64,000 nt of DNA from Craspedostauros australis. Taxonomy: Eukaryota; Bacillariophyta; Bacillariophyceae; Mastogloiales; Achnanthaceae. The stretch is taken from contig JAMXDE010000056.1 in the NCBI GenBank assembly GCA_026770025.1, positions 186,001-250,000 of the forward strand, written 5' to 3'. The notes below the pieces were generated by a model. The model was not told the DNA's origin and did no database searches. It worked only from the letters and a program-made list of their open reading frames with translations. Position numbers and translations under genes: made by a program. Positions 9,901 through 18,500 of the stretch are shown here, piece after piece (the first letter of the stretch is position 1; every line of letters starts with the position of its first letter).

Positions 9901-11429
9901 CCTCTGTTTCTGCCGGTTGTGGTGCTGCTGTTGCTATTGCTGCTGTTGTTGACGGCGTCATCGCCCCGGAGCCTGAGACGAAAAGTGTGACGTCGGGAAT
10001 GTTCGGGGTTTTTCAGAACTCCAGGGAGATTCTTGAGTTCTAGCTCCATCCATCGACAGATGCCTGCGAGCTCGGCAGCTCGGATGATTCGTTCTATGAG
10101 TTCTATGGGCACGGAAGGGTACGATCGACGCCATCTCTGCTGTTTTGGTTGCGACGCCGCCGGCTTCTTCTGCGATTGCTTGCTGCCTTTGGCTGCACGC
10201 AGCGTACGGCTGCCTTTCTCGTTTGTGCTTGTGCTTGTGTTTGTGCTTGTGTTTGCGTTGGAGTTTGTGTTAGTGTCGCCATCACCATCGCTGTCATCGT
10301 TGTCTGACGTTCCACTCGAAAGCCAGGTCAAGCTCGCAACCCATGTGTATTTCTTGAACCTGGGTTGGTGTTCTGCCGATGATCCTGAATCTGAATCCGT
10401 TCCTGTTTCCGCCGTTGCGCTTGCGTTTGCGCTTGCGTTTGCCTTTGCCCATTCCCTGGCTTTCGTCCTTCCCCTTTCCTTCGCTTCGATGTTCGCGATA
10501 GCCCTTGCTTTTGCCTTTGCTTTTATCCTCTCCCTTTGCTTTTCCTTTGCCCTCGCTATTGCTTTCGCCTTCGCCTTTGCTTGTCTCTTTGCGGCCTTTG
10601 CTGCAGCTTTTGCCGCCGCCTTCGCTTCCGCCTTTGCTCTCGATCTTGCTCTTGCCTTGGACTTGTTCGATGGAGGTGGCGGTAGCATTTGCAACGGTTC
10701 CGGTTTCGTCTTTGGCCGTTGCGATCGGCGCCTGGTATCGGAGGTGGATCTCCTCCGTCGCATGCGGGCACCATTCTGAGTTGCCGTGCCGACATCGTTG
10801 CTTGAGATGTAGTCGGCAGCATTGCGAGAGGCAGGAGAGGAGGCATCGCTTGCATCGTCATGGAGATGGGTCCGCTTCTGTTTGTAATCAGCATCCGCAT
10901 CATCAGCGCCATCCCCGCTGTCGTCGCCTTCCTCTTCCTCGTCATCGTCATCGCCATCGCCATCATGTTCAGAGTCGTCCGATTGGCTTGTCTCGTCGTC
11001 GTTACTATCGCTTTCAGAGTCCTCGCTGTCGGAGTCATCCGATACGCTCGTGACATCGTCGTCATCATCTGCTGTGGCTTCTTCTTCTTCTTCTTCGTCT
11101 GAGAAGTCTTCCTCATCATCTTCAAGTTCCCGATCGGCGGGCATATTCTTGTGATACAGCTCCCACACCAGCAGACCGTTCTGCTCCGTGAGCTCCGCCT
11201 TGCCCCCCACGAAGCGCAACCTCCTGACGCACTGAGTGTGATCGCGATCGACCGACGAGGCGTTCTCCTCGACGTAGGCATCCAGGTCCGTGGCTTCCAG
11301 CAGGCTTCTGCGGATGCGATCGATGAGCAGCACGACCTTGGGCGCCTTGCGGATGAGGTCCTGGAAGAGGTCCTGCGAGTCGTCCGTGTAGTCGCCGTCG
11401 GCCTCTCTCGATCTGGGCGGCCACGCCAT
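984..11429 (-). CDS. Giant 3481-residue low-complexity protein of unknown function
   Basis: One uninterrupted frame of 10.4 kb. An ordered N-terminus (residues 1-100, with QNGLLVWELYHKNMP) is followed by an acidic D/E tract (100-190), a Lys/Ala-rich helical stretch (about 245-330), an ordered block near 430-640, long Ser/Asn/Gln/Ala-rich linkers including a Gln/His run near 1690, another ordered block (about 2340-2660), an acidic run near 2770 and an ordered C-terminus (about 3220-3481). Two distant segments share C-x5-C-x2-C (CLTPGECKIC near 2555 and CPFETTCTLC near 3303), each preceded by RPI(L/I)F and followed later by a helix of pattern LxEMxxxLxFxQxxNxGLL (near 2630 and 3435). Many basic clusters suggest a nuclear protein. 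I recognise no named family. The start at 11429 is the first Met of the frame and begins the ordered region. Confidence 0.85.
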   Translation of the reverse strand: MAWPPRSREADGDYTDDSQDLFQDLIRKAPKVVLLIDRIRRSLLEATDLDAYVEENASSVDRDHTQCVRRLRFVGGKAELTEQNGLLVWELYHKNMPADRELEDDEEDFSDEEEEEEATADDDDDVTSVSDDSDSEDSESDSNDDETSQSDDSEHDGDGDDDDEEEEGDDSGDGADDADADYKQKRTHLHDDASDASSPASRNAADYISSNDVGTATQNGARMRRRRSTSDTRRRSQRPKTKPEPLQMLPPPPSNKSKARARSRAKAEAKAAAKAAAKAAKRQAKAKAKAIARAKEKQRERIKAKAKARAIANIEAKERGRTKAREWAKANASANASATAETGTDSDSGSSAEHQPRFKKYTWVASLTWLSSGTSDNDDSDGDGDTNTNSNANTSTNTSTSTNEKGSRTLRAAKGSKQSQKKPAASQPKQQRWRRSYPSVPIELIERIIRAAELAGICRWMELELKNLPGVLKNPEHSRRHTFRLRLRGDDAVNNSSNSNSSTTTGRNRGRNINVPHLDFTDAMPFIESKPEPFLSCNRRRRLVRLFTNAQLYVLCEKTILENLADPNAGWVFNSGLTHHLQNYEETPMGMIVRSCILQSFRQMARQRRASAPFVRWRMPRSQGRMTPKQMAAQRLRLIVVRKTHGDCPEPAWLQRSRRTHANNARGGAKDTTKRASRDTARGTARRVGQDAEQDNAQEAPKENGRDDARQNAQEAPKENAQIPPAATKRKRRESLTNDIDESWHEEDTSTRRVRRHKSPTKAKARRMSDAVGFGQLSTLRYPQPKSSALYRELSFDNLSDAEQERDDKDPPKPARASINASTETTAQASNERKPSRPRSRSKSDASKDAPNDSSRSKPDKTDESKANSKSPLLLEEEEKKDDHHLMRLAIRNRRGSNITSSQSKEPHPMLRQRHSLTLDELRRLQQERSQRMQFEDDNSDTRSIGHNGNNGNETSSNASTNSNGTPLRRSKRENRFHGLYTDGIKDYWKIDEFSLDEQTRKWLYPDRKQQADSSPGGSERSSPHGQSDGELEAGRRTSGAHMDMDNRRRAAAVAARMRFRDGDEYRSNESFDAARRGSGQPTVQHGQEGQGRPSRAMKATTDHEQMETAPTNGRWSTLDGIASDEALRPPASHGQATAPPASSDPDKTSKEKSEAMERHKQRRGIEQRNEMPSRFARSDVPWKMTPSTAGINLNPAKPAMPDAKAAITNTDTADKPQLAPQKDGEFGDRNGRVPTKATPFGDMVSSKLGETVPAEINRGEGATTQQANDASNRSQGEASSSETTVLGPPPAEREKNYDGPLECAETFKVMPHAAIRRVNAMSATMERLMLAVDGHMLKLGQQQIIPKRPEKKAVIMIEIDDTGRNANVALVARTLNKMPPAQTSRKPAAKVMAPKAAPASIVAAKSVTSPPSTMANTKSSAKVKVAAKDKTKPKTKLNSKLKAKPAKKKQISKFTNDSILLVAARTRDQELADPRLELAPSKQAARAPSGRLKTAQTKPSTSSKDVVKLEKKRSPKKDGASAKKQRVKKTKKSASQKVSSKASATPRNTNAASSQSSMTNHNFQSCLESIAAHAAQQASMHVNQQIRHGNGIATLAATASPSSRMNAEHLLELSRRRFRYPPQDAFKRDNPTDRAEQRQPVHPNPYIHLSPATQARMLALHPNADRNAAMQSSFFPNMMIPNPQQAQQLQRSQQAQHAQQIQRAHQLQHAHQLQQAQQAQRVHPAQRTQHGRQLRNEHGADPFVRLEPEIEQYLLVSSEERARGLSLQRNDRPHLGQPATVPNSHAFPGTQPVLGYRSNATPVSNANNGNGNSSNGNSNDTRRHDIQQQNRTDIRANVNAPAKAAVNPAAAASVSANGNANASINQATLNSYNAARTAPSHATSMQGLVHQNTNPTGRMPGAPGNEYLNKLHHFARDLANNNRMVYQYNHGSIGHREQNNASYTPRTHAPVPGNVSQNHLRGRHFVDGVLPGSAEASDSSHAAAIRQATQHHGYSASGKTVAQRGANPQFSQNTPSPALTGREYGAAGSEPFVGSQHRSYSWPSPQGIDRRDQALAAVNQQARNALPARLAVAAAAGAAALKRGAAQSQPAGPPTPSPISQVPPTTTQIHRPVPTRPLPPARLSASHVHQQQQQQRQHMGMPARQTIQPAAAADLLSAKASCPASRKSAPSAATTSMTEPTLKSVAALPKWPSLPTIQPVSLRAPTPAPPTQAPPTSKPSLLPTAAKTAKAPRRVETMHETALVDTDDEEEEEENEKETHIAAQESTQKSEDESEQEIIEDSSQEGTEQSMGEDMHEIVLPQTFQSSPPPQLSPQVGKRKREHPSANHAGVMVSTETRRKKVAIRPKKIDTFHTTLVSKVLVDPSAPEEGDDENSTSASNWVNLGHLGLISDFHGLQRLYAGFISIQGCGTLPAAIDTVGSILSSVTTSKITEEEHKLSDGELAAAYAKPSPYIVKGGRGRQTAEAGMEVEDAMPLTRYSEGSSQRQRQRNSTRSGGGHEMPILLSQQAKLFRRMMHTSQKMYPPLFENRAMINLALRPILFEPEGYVFDHPPMHNCLTPGECKICSETDVDEVPQVVHVPCLDTHEAGFRRLYEDAEGAIELEMAELPSQHRRRTALLGVQRTISIRLLREMLQTLHFIQTFNDGLINHPSEEELMQKALAEEARLRRERELELAARSGSDDSGSGSGNASDSDSDSDGNDAIMLRPSSSSEDEMSIDEDDSEMESESEAEIDDIEGDDDDGDDDGDDDGDDDSDVSGTSGFGVQQAGHASLTKGLEARPPVKKVWPKLSCEHVMKRTLELLNMHPKSGTDNEETRTGVARLLQGDDGGEHKDVTHVASIPIAGDVPQDIDGEALSAAAAALSIHDDVTANRSNDGGTASMSPSNHPSAHTAERMDTVTESTTIETTDGNVGGDATSAPNPRGKSLFEAGGAQEKTNESGWDISDNPSMETERRGMPDSIRREKEHRRGVDSQDASSKCRVDNAANRDGVLATVNPPKRTASEIIEEPKDSSDRPSACHDTDALAGAIDAATLADVIQAVAAAAATAATTGAPAKDVSVSVRGNDTKTESHSSSAAEHAGPVPSNGTNTDAGEGAERQGHSQHTTQPPAAEAIQPAGQQPAQQNTQQHVEKRAEKHAEQRAEQQVAQPAEQQARRQVAQPVTRETPSPSATSPGAPQMALPVQTTSPATLPTATVAEVIDAVNERLAQFIEAEPTETDDEEAAQNPTRYKAILRSYRGLADQEKLEKKRHEEESQNHLIEMEYNRRLKRMTNEERHLEKDRFEMRKRPIIFDANPTQEPFIPICPFETTCTLCSLPSTIEAEARPSNHIKVMNPPIRKITDDEVFASLHTASRTTSTTAANPSNVNAPDHTATDVAAKRAATDILCSNDVSTSDPNSGAHNSRNDGNGGDEHDTVDDKLRQTNGTLDETSNSETALRLKEMRNILSFLQRYNRGLLETQRQKRRPIGFRARYAKGVDES

Positions 11430-11557
11430 GGTCGTTTGTGGTTGCGTTCAGTGCCACACGATGGGCGCAGCGCAATGGAACTCAGTGTGATGGATCGCGC
11501 AAGGTCCCTGATTGGATGAGGACCGTGCTTTGGATTCTGTTGTGCTCTATCGATCGT

Positions 11558-11612
11558 ATGCCAACAGGATGCCAACAGTATGCCAATGGTATGCCAATGG
11601 TATGCCAATGGT
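11558..11612. repeat. 11-bp tandem repeat, five units
   Basis: Five successive 11-base units: two of the form atgccaacagg/t followed by three identical atgccaatggt. It lies 130-185 bases upstream of the start codon of the giant gene, in its probable 5' leader or promoter. Confidence 0.85.
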
Positions 11613-12665
11613 ATGCTACGAGCTATTCCAGAGTGGAGTGTAGCAGAGCAGAGTGCAGCAGAGTATCGAACCAGGCAGCCTGAGTGTCGCTTTCCACGCT
11701 GTTGCGCTTGATTGGTTCCGCTCAACGCAGCTGGTATTGCCGTCCAGTTGGTCTGCGAAGATGTGGGACTTTCTAGCTCCTGTTCAATGGATACGGAGCT
11801 CTATCTTGCTGCTCTGTGTTATGCTCTCTTGTGTGGTCTATCGTCTGCTCTATGCTCTCTGGTCGGTTGTGAGTTGCGGTGTGACGCAGCCTCTCCCGTT
11901 GGGGTGACTTGCACCAACTTTGATCGTGTCTCTGCTAGCGCGACACTCGTTTTCGTATTCGTATTCGTCTTCGAGTGCAACACGAGGCACCTCTGTCGTG
12001 GCTTGGTGTGGGACGGCGATCTTGCTTGGATTGGTGCAGACCAAGAGGAACACGACAATGGTGGTGAGAAGCACGAACGCGACGTCAACGACCCTCCTTT
12101 TGTCTCTTTTTGTTGCCTTCGCGGTGATCGCTTAGCTCAAACGGGTACATGTGACTGCGGAAAGTGTCGCTTTCGTGGTGCGCACAGCCGCCAACTGTGA
12201 GTGTTCGAGAAGGACAGAGATAGTTCTAAATACTGTGTGTCTCGGATTTGGCGCCATTTCCACGCGTTTGTGCGAACCGCCATCAACACGACGCTTCTGT
12301 TTCTTGGTGCCTCTGGGAACACGGCACATGCGCGAGCGAATAGTATCCAGCGAGAAGGAGAGGAGAGCCCACGCGGAAGGTACATAACTAGAGGCAGTTG
12401 TGGGAGCAGGAGGTTGACGTGGTGGCATGTTGCTCGAACATGGTATCATGGTGCAATTCCAGGGAGCTTTTCTTGGTGGAGTATTCGCACGGGTGCACTG
12501 CCAAGACAAAGAAGGATGAGCGACAAGTCCACATTCCCATGCCATGAGTACGAATAGGATGACAGTCACGAGATGACGTTGAATGGAGGCGCACCAAGAT
12601 GTCTTGTCTTGCTGCGGTGGCAGGAAGTTTGGCGACCAACAAGATGTCTGCGTCGTGGTCATGGC

Positions 12666-12705
12666 ATGGTGTGGTATGGTGTGGTATGGTGTGGTATGGT
12701 GTGGT
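12666..12705. repeat. 10-bp tandem repeat, four units
   Basis: Four perfect units of atggtgtggt, 190 bases upstream of the start of the DUF6824-like gene. A similar GGTGT-type repeat occurs near 59.7 kb. Confidence 0.85.
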
Positions 12706-12895
12706 AAGGCATTGAAGGTCGATGAACACGCCAAGCAAGGCGTGGCAAGCAAGAAACGCACTGTTGTTCTCTATACTCAACACAAAACTGCCATCGGCCA
12801 AGGGCGGAAGCGGTCATCTTGCGTCCAGCCAGTTATCGAACAGGCTCCTTCACTCACTCACCCATTCACTCAATCAATCACTCACCAACTGCATC

Positions 12896-14243
12896 ATGGC
12901 AACCTACATCAGAGACATCTACAGCGACAACTACGGCGACGATGGCGACGACGGCAGCTTGATGGATGCCATTCACGAGTTGCTGGACGATGGCATCCAC
13001 GCGGACCAGCATGCGGACGACTGCGCATTCCTGCACGACGATCTGCTGCAGATATCCATGGCGGATCTCTCCGTCACGAGTCTCACGGATGCGCTGGAGC
13101 CGCCATCCGTCTCGCGGCAAACGAGCGCGCAATACATCGACGATCTGCTGATGGAGTGCGATGTCGCTGTGGACACAAACAGCGTTCATCCAGCACCCAC
13201 CGTCATCATCATCGACGACGACGATGATCCCGTCGATTGGGAGCAGGGTCAAGCACCATGCACGGGGATGAGCAAGAGCAAGAGCAACGAGAATGGCCAA
13301 GGGACAAGGACCATCCGCAGCGAAGCCGACAGCTCGCAACATGGCAATGCCATCAACAGGCTGTCGGACGAGGACACCACACCAAGTCCCGAGCTGTCTG
13401 TGAATATGCTCAACCCGCTCTTGGATGTGCTCATGAGCAGCAAGAAGAAGATCATCAACGCGGAAGACGAAGCGGCCCTCATCTTCATGGACCTCATCGA
13501 TGGCTACGCAAAAGACCTTGTGCAAATGATCAAGGCAGGCCATCGCTCATCCTGCATCGCCGCCTGGAAGGTACGTGCATAGACGTCCGCACATCATGTT
13601 TGGGGATGGCATCCGCATGATCTCCAATTCCGTTCTCCAATTCATCCCACTCTCACGCGTCTCTGCGCAAATGCATGCCGTCTCCACCCTCTGCTCTGTT
13701 GTCTGATTCTGCAATCGACCATCTCTCTCGCATCGCCCGCAACAGGACTGGTACACCACGATCATCGCCGAGACGCTCCTCGATGCCGGTGGTCGCTTTC
13801 TGCGTCGCAGGAACACCAACGGCAAGGGCCGTGGCTACGTCGTCATGCCGCCCCGCGCTATCCGCAAACTGATTGGGAACTTTCTGCGGCGGCGCCTCGA
13901 ACCGCATGCAACGTCAGAGCCAGCGATGACCCGGGATGGGCAGATCGTGCTGCAGCCGGTTCAAGATCACTTCGAGGGATTCTGGACTCGACGTGGAAGC
14001 TGCGGCGCCGCTGGTGATGCAAACATGATGCTGCGCCATTCGGATGCAGCTTGGCACAGCAGCGCATCTAGCAGTGAGGTTGTCAGAATCGACAGCCGGC
14101 GCCATCCCTTCCTTCACAAAGACAGCTTCCTCGGAAAGTTGACACCCAAACAGGTGGAAGAGTGTTGGGGGCGGAACCGTGGACTTCAGAGCATTGCGCA
14201 TGGTGCGAGTTCAACATCGGGGCGCTGTTGTGCGCGACCATGA
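12896..14243 (+). CDS. DUF6824-like protein, two exons
   Basis: Exon 1 is 12896-13570 and exon 2 is 13746-14243, joined by a 175-base GT-AG intron (GTACGT...CAACAG) in phase 0; the product is 390 residues. The start is the first Met after an upstream A/C-rich leader and begins MATYIRDIYSDN. The N-terminal 200 residues are acidic and disordered (VIIIDDDDDP). Across the splice junction the protein reads AAWKDWYTTIIAETLLDAGG then RFLRRR, and continues GYVVMPPRAIRKLIGNFLRR. This resembles the GGRFL core of DUF6824 domains, a family I associate with diatoms, thought to act as DNA-binding or regulatory proteins. The splice restores this motif exactly, which supports the intron. Function is unproven; the domain call is moderate. 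Confidence 0.72.
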
Positions 14244-15045
14244 TAACTCACATTCGACGGCCGTACTTGCACAGAATGACTCGGACTTTAGGATAAGATG
14301 GGTGGAGTACTAGTATATTACATATTATATTGGAGTAGGTGTTCACAATGGTCCATCCTCGTATGTGGGGTCCATGATTTGTGCTTGTCTTGCTTCGACC
14401 AGGTAGACTTAGTTTAGTCTTGTTTTGCTAGTCGGATCGAGTCACATGTCCGACAATCCACGATTGTCGAATATAATCGGACAATCGAGAACCATACGAC
14501 TATTATGTGTGGAGTGCCTCTGCTCCCACCTTTCCAGAATGCTCGTGCTTGTCAGACCAACGACATGGAGAACTAATACACAACATGTCGATCGGAGCAT
14601 CGGGAGAGCAACATCCACTCTCACAATCGGATTCATCAGGTGTCAAGACGGTCATAGCATTCGCGGCCGCCCTTGTACTCGTACTGTTGCATGTACTCGT
14701 GCATTTGGTGCTAGTGATTTTCTTTACGTGTAATATTGGTAAGACTGCAATGCAGCCTTTCTTTCCGAAGGGCCATGCATTGGTACTGACATCGGTATCG
14801 TTGCGCAACTCGTCAGAACCACCAGATGTTCTGAAGGATGCATGCATGCATCGATGGAGGGATGCATGTGTGCTTTTATCGGAAACACCGAACCCCTTTT
14901 CGGTGTGCTCCTTTGGTTGGCGTCGGCAATGAACGAGGCCTTCGTGAGGCATGCGGTACTTGCCGTCTTGGTTCGGCTGCCTGGTTGTTGCTTCACAACA
15001 CAACACCCGCACTTCCCGCATCGTTATTGTGATTCATCGCTGCCG
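14244..15045. other. Convergent intergenic region, at most a small membrane ORF
   Basis: About 800 bases lie between the stops of two convergent genes. A + strand frame from an ATG at 14585 to 14932 contains one strongly hydrophobic segment (VIAFAAALVLVLLHVLVHLV) after a polar N-terminus, which could be a small single-pass protein, but nothing else supports it. The rest looks non-coding. Confidence 0.35.
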
Positions 15046-17580
15046 TCAGGGGCTTTGTTTTTGCTTTTTTGTTGGGCCGGGATTGGTGTTGTTTGAAGGA
15101 TGTTGCCCACGTGCGTTGCTTTTTGTCTCCTTTAGTTGTTCGAGGCCATCGGGTCCTGCATTAAGCATGCTGAGCGCATCTTGCGTGGATGATGTCTCTT
15201 GTTCTGATGGTCCGTCCAAGAGTGCGGCGTGCTCACCTTGTTTTGCAACTTGGTGATGACCCTGACTCAATGCAATCACCTGATTCTTCAGGATGGTGGA
15301 CTTGTCCACCACGAAAGGAACGTATGGAAATTCTCCGAGTTGGTAGTCCCAAGCAACTGTCTCTTGCGCACCTGCAAAAGTGAAGATCCGGTCTCCGCCA
15401 AAGAGAGGGTCCAGTCCCGGGCTCATCACTGCGTTGAAATCTTTCAGGTACTCTCCCATGTCTGGACTTGTGCCACTTGCGTAATCTTTGGCTTTGATAC
15501 AGATCGTTCGCAAGCTGTGGCGCTTCTTACCTGTTTCGTCGACCGGCGACTCCACAAGGAAAGTGACATACACGTCTGCGAGGTCGCTCTTGCCTGCTGC
15601 GATGCTGATGAATGGCAGGCGGAAAGTATCTTTCACGTCGCCTCTGGTTGTGTGTTGAGATGTGCGGGCGGGGCCAGAGAGTTGTTTTTCGAGCCTTCGG
15701 AGCTTGCCATGGATGCGGAGTAGGTCCTCATCGGCCAATATTGAATGGTTGGATTCCAGCGTCTGTTGGATCGCGTCTGAACCAACTATACGCAGCGGAG
15801 TTACTTGTAAGTTTCCACCTTCATCAAACTGTACTTCGTTCATTTTGCGAAATGCACCGCTCCGCGTTTCTGCAGCAGCCTTGAGGCGTTCCTTGTCTGC
15901 GTCTGTCGTGACGGAAGTCATCATGGACTTGTGGAAGTAAGCTCCTGGAATGCTCGGCCCCTCCAAGAGAAAGACGACGTGGGCACCCTTGAGAGACCAA
16001 AATTGATCGCCGATCATTTTTGTCACAGATCTCGGGCCTGCCGTCGTTTCGCATGTGTAGGAGGAGGAAGGTGGCGCAGCAGCCGCGCCAGCCGCAGCAG
16101 CCACGGGATTTCTCGCGTTAGTCTTGGTGACGGACATTCCAACCTTGCCCAGAGCAGCTATGAGATCTGCCTCCTGTTGGACAGTTGTGCCATGATCGTA
16201 GTTCTCGGCAGGAGCAGCAAGGACCCGCCCGTTCTTGTCCTTCTTCACGACGGCGGACGCGCCAACGGCAGCACCGACCAGCAACCCGGTGAGAGTCGCA
16301 AAGCTGGTCGAGGTAGTCCCCAGGAACGATTTGTCCTTCGGAACTCCTGCGCCGCCTTGGATGAGCCAAAGGCAAAGGAGCTGCATGGCATCACTGAGGT
16401 CGAATGGACTTGCATCCGGCTTGTTTTCGGATTGGCTTTGGAATGGCTTTGCAGTCAACAAGCCCAAACGGGAGACCAACATCGCCATGATAGTTCTGTC
16501 TTTGCGGTCCTCCTCGACACTTTCGAGGGTGATCCCGTAATCCATGTTGTCCACGTGAATATCTTTGAGACCTCGTTCGAAGGGTGTATTCTGTTGGAAA
16601 AGGAGAACTGCGATCGCTCGATGTGCTGTGAGCCGTGCGAAGGGCGACTCGCTTGACAACCAAAACATGCCGTTGCTTGCCATGAATCTGACGAAGGTAC
16701 GGGAAAGAAGATCACTCTGCTCTTGTGCAGGAACATTGCCCTTCTTGTTGGTAATCTCATTTTTGTCTTGAATTCGGTTTGCGAAATCCATGTATATCGA
16801 GATCATCCGTGCGTTGGAATCTACCACAGCCTTGAGCAGAGGGAACTGCTCAAGCTCGCCATACGGTGGTATGATGCTGGCATCTCTGCGTTTTGTGTAT
16901 CCGTGGCGAAGAATGTCATAGACATCCTCAGGTTTGACCTTCGCGGTGGGTGTCAAGTGGATGAAGTTTTCAGGTGAAGATCCTACGATTGCGTGCGAAG
17001 CACCGGTGCCCGCGATCGAGAAGAGGACGTTGACGGTGAGAGTTTCCAAGGGATTTTCCAAAGCCTCCACCTTGAGCAATGCTGGGGTTGTGGCTGTGTC
17101 AACCGAGTTGTGTTGGTAACGCCATCCACTATCGGGGCATCCATGCATGATGAAAGTCCCCAACATTCGCCCAAAATCGGCATAGTCCTGGATGACGGCC
17201 TTAGCGAGGTTTGGGCGATTACCTGCTTCGTCGATCGCAACGACAACGTGGAGGGTCTCCATGTCATATCTACCTTTGCTCTTGCGCCTCTCGTCCAGTT
17301 TGCATATGAGTCTGATGAGCCTTTTGAATTTGGGTCCATTCTTCCAATTCCCTATGATGGCATAGGTGAGGTCGTACAAAGAATCTCTGCGTCGGAACCG
17401 TTTCCTGATAGTTTCCCGACTCTTGGGGTCGGAGTTGCCCCTGAGGCCTACATGGTCATCAGCAATCAACGCCACATCGCTATCGAAGGTTCTCACAATG
17501 GTGAAAAGAGCGTTTCTGGTGTATGCGCTCGCCGCGAGCTCCACAGTTTTCCCGCTACCACTCTCCTGGTAGTACACATG

Positions 17581-18500
17581 TGTCAGGAATCGGGTGTTAT
17601 GAAACACGTGATTGCCGCACCTCCCAGGAGTATTTGGAGTCAAGTGTTGTGAAACACTAAATTACCGCACCTCCCGTCGTGACATTATGAGCATCAAAAT
17701 GTGAGGTACATGATGAGGCGAAGGCTGTCCTGAGACGAATGGCGAATGACAAGTGTGGATTGAATGGTGATGACTGTGAAGGGTAATGCAAACATCCAAT
17801 ACACGGTTGCATGTCACAAGGGGCAGCGATGTTGTGTTCGTGATCAGCATGAAGACACACATCACTGCAGCCCTTATGTCATGCCGGACAAAGAACCAAG
17901 GAGTCGAAATATCCCATTACCACGAAGTGCAAAAAGGATCGCGAGAGAACCCTCAGGTGATAATGGATGATGGCTGGTAACGAACCAGCGAAAGGAATGT
18001 GATAAGGGATGGCTGCCTCAACACGAGAAATCGTGTGAGAATGTGATAAGGGATGGATGCCTCAACACGAGAAATCGTGTGAGAAATCGTGAGAACAACG
18101 GTTCAACCGTGAGAACAGTTGTGTCTCTTGTGTTTTGTGAAAACACGAAGATGATGATCCGACTGAGTGAAACGAGTCGGTAACGCCTGTGAATCAATGA
18201 TGTCTATGCTGACGAAACTATTGGTAGAGGGCAGGAGATGGAATATCTGAGATGCATGATGAGATGCATCAATACTACAAGATGAGATGTACATGGAGTA
18301 CATGCTGCATGACATGATGAAGCAGGAGGACAGCACTGCATGAGCAAGGGCAAGACTGTGTGCTACTGTGGATTATGTATGCTTTGGCAAATGGAATAGA
18401 AAGTGATGAAGATGTTGTACTCACAGTTCCAACAATGCAATAACATGAATAGGTAACCAGATACTACTACTAGAGACTGGGGTACCCCGGATTTCCAACA
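17581..18500 (+). repeat. LTR 1 of the Copia array
   Basis: 920 bases, TG...CA ends, identical as far as I can read to LTRs 2 and 3. It contains short internal repeats: two copies of a cctcaacacgagaaatcgtg motif about 50 bases apart. It is followed directly by the palindrome cgtttcgaaacg. Confidence 0.92.

Larger units (their letters stand above)
11430..12895. other. Divergent intergenic region, no supported gene
   Basis: This 1.47 kb lies between two divergently transcribed genes and should hold both promoters. It contains two short tandem repeats (listed separately). Short reverse-strand frames at 12132-12761 and 11850-12074 start with hydrophobic residues but have unremarkable composition and no family resemblance, so they are not called. 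Confidence 0.5.

Noticed and set aside
11850-12074. Reverse-strand frame beginning MLLTTIVVFLLVC, like a secreted peptide
   Set aside because: The hydrophobic start is followed by unremarkable sequence, there is no family resemblance, and the frame lies in a promoter region.
12132-12761. 209-codon reverse-strand frame
   Set aside because: Its N-terminus is translated tandem repeat (HHTTPYHTIPHH) and the rest has no domain-like pattern.
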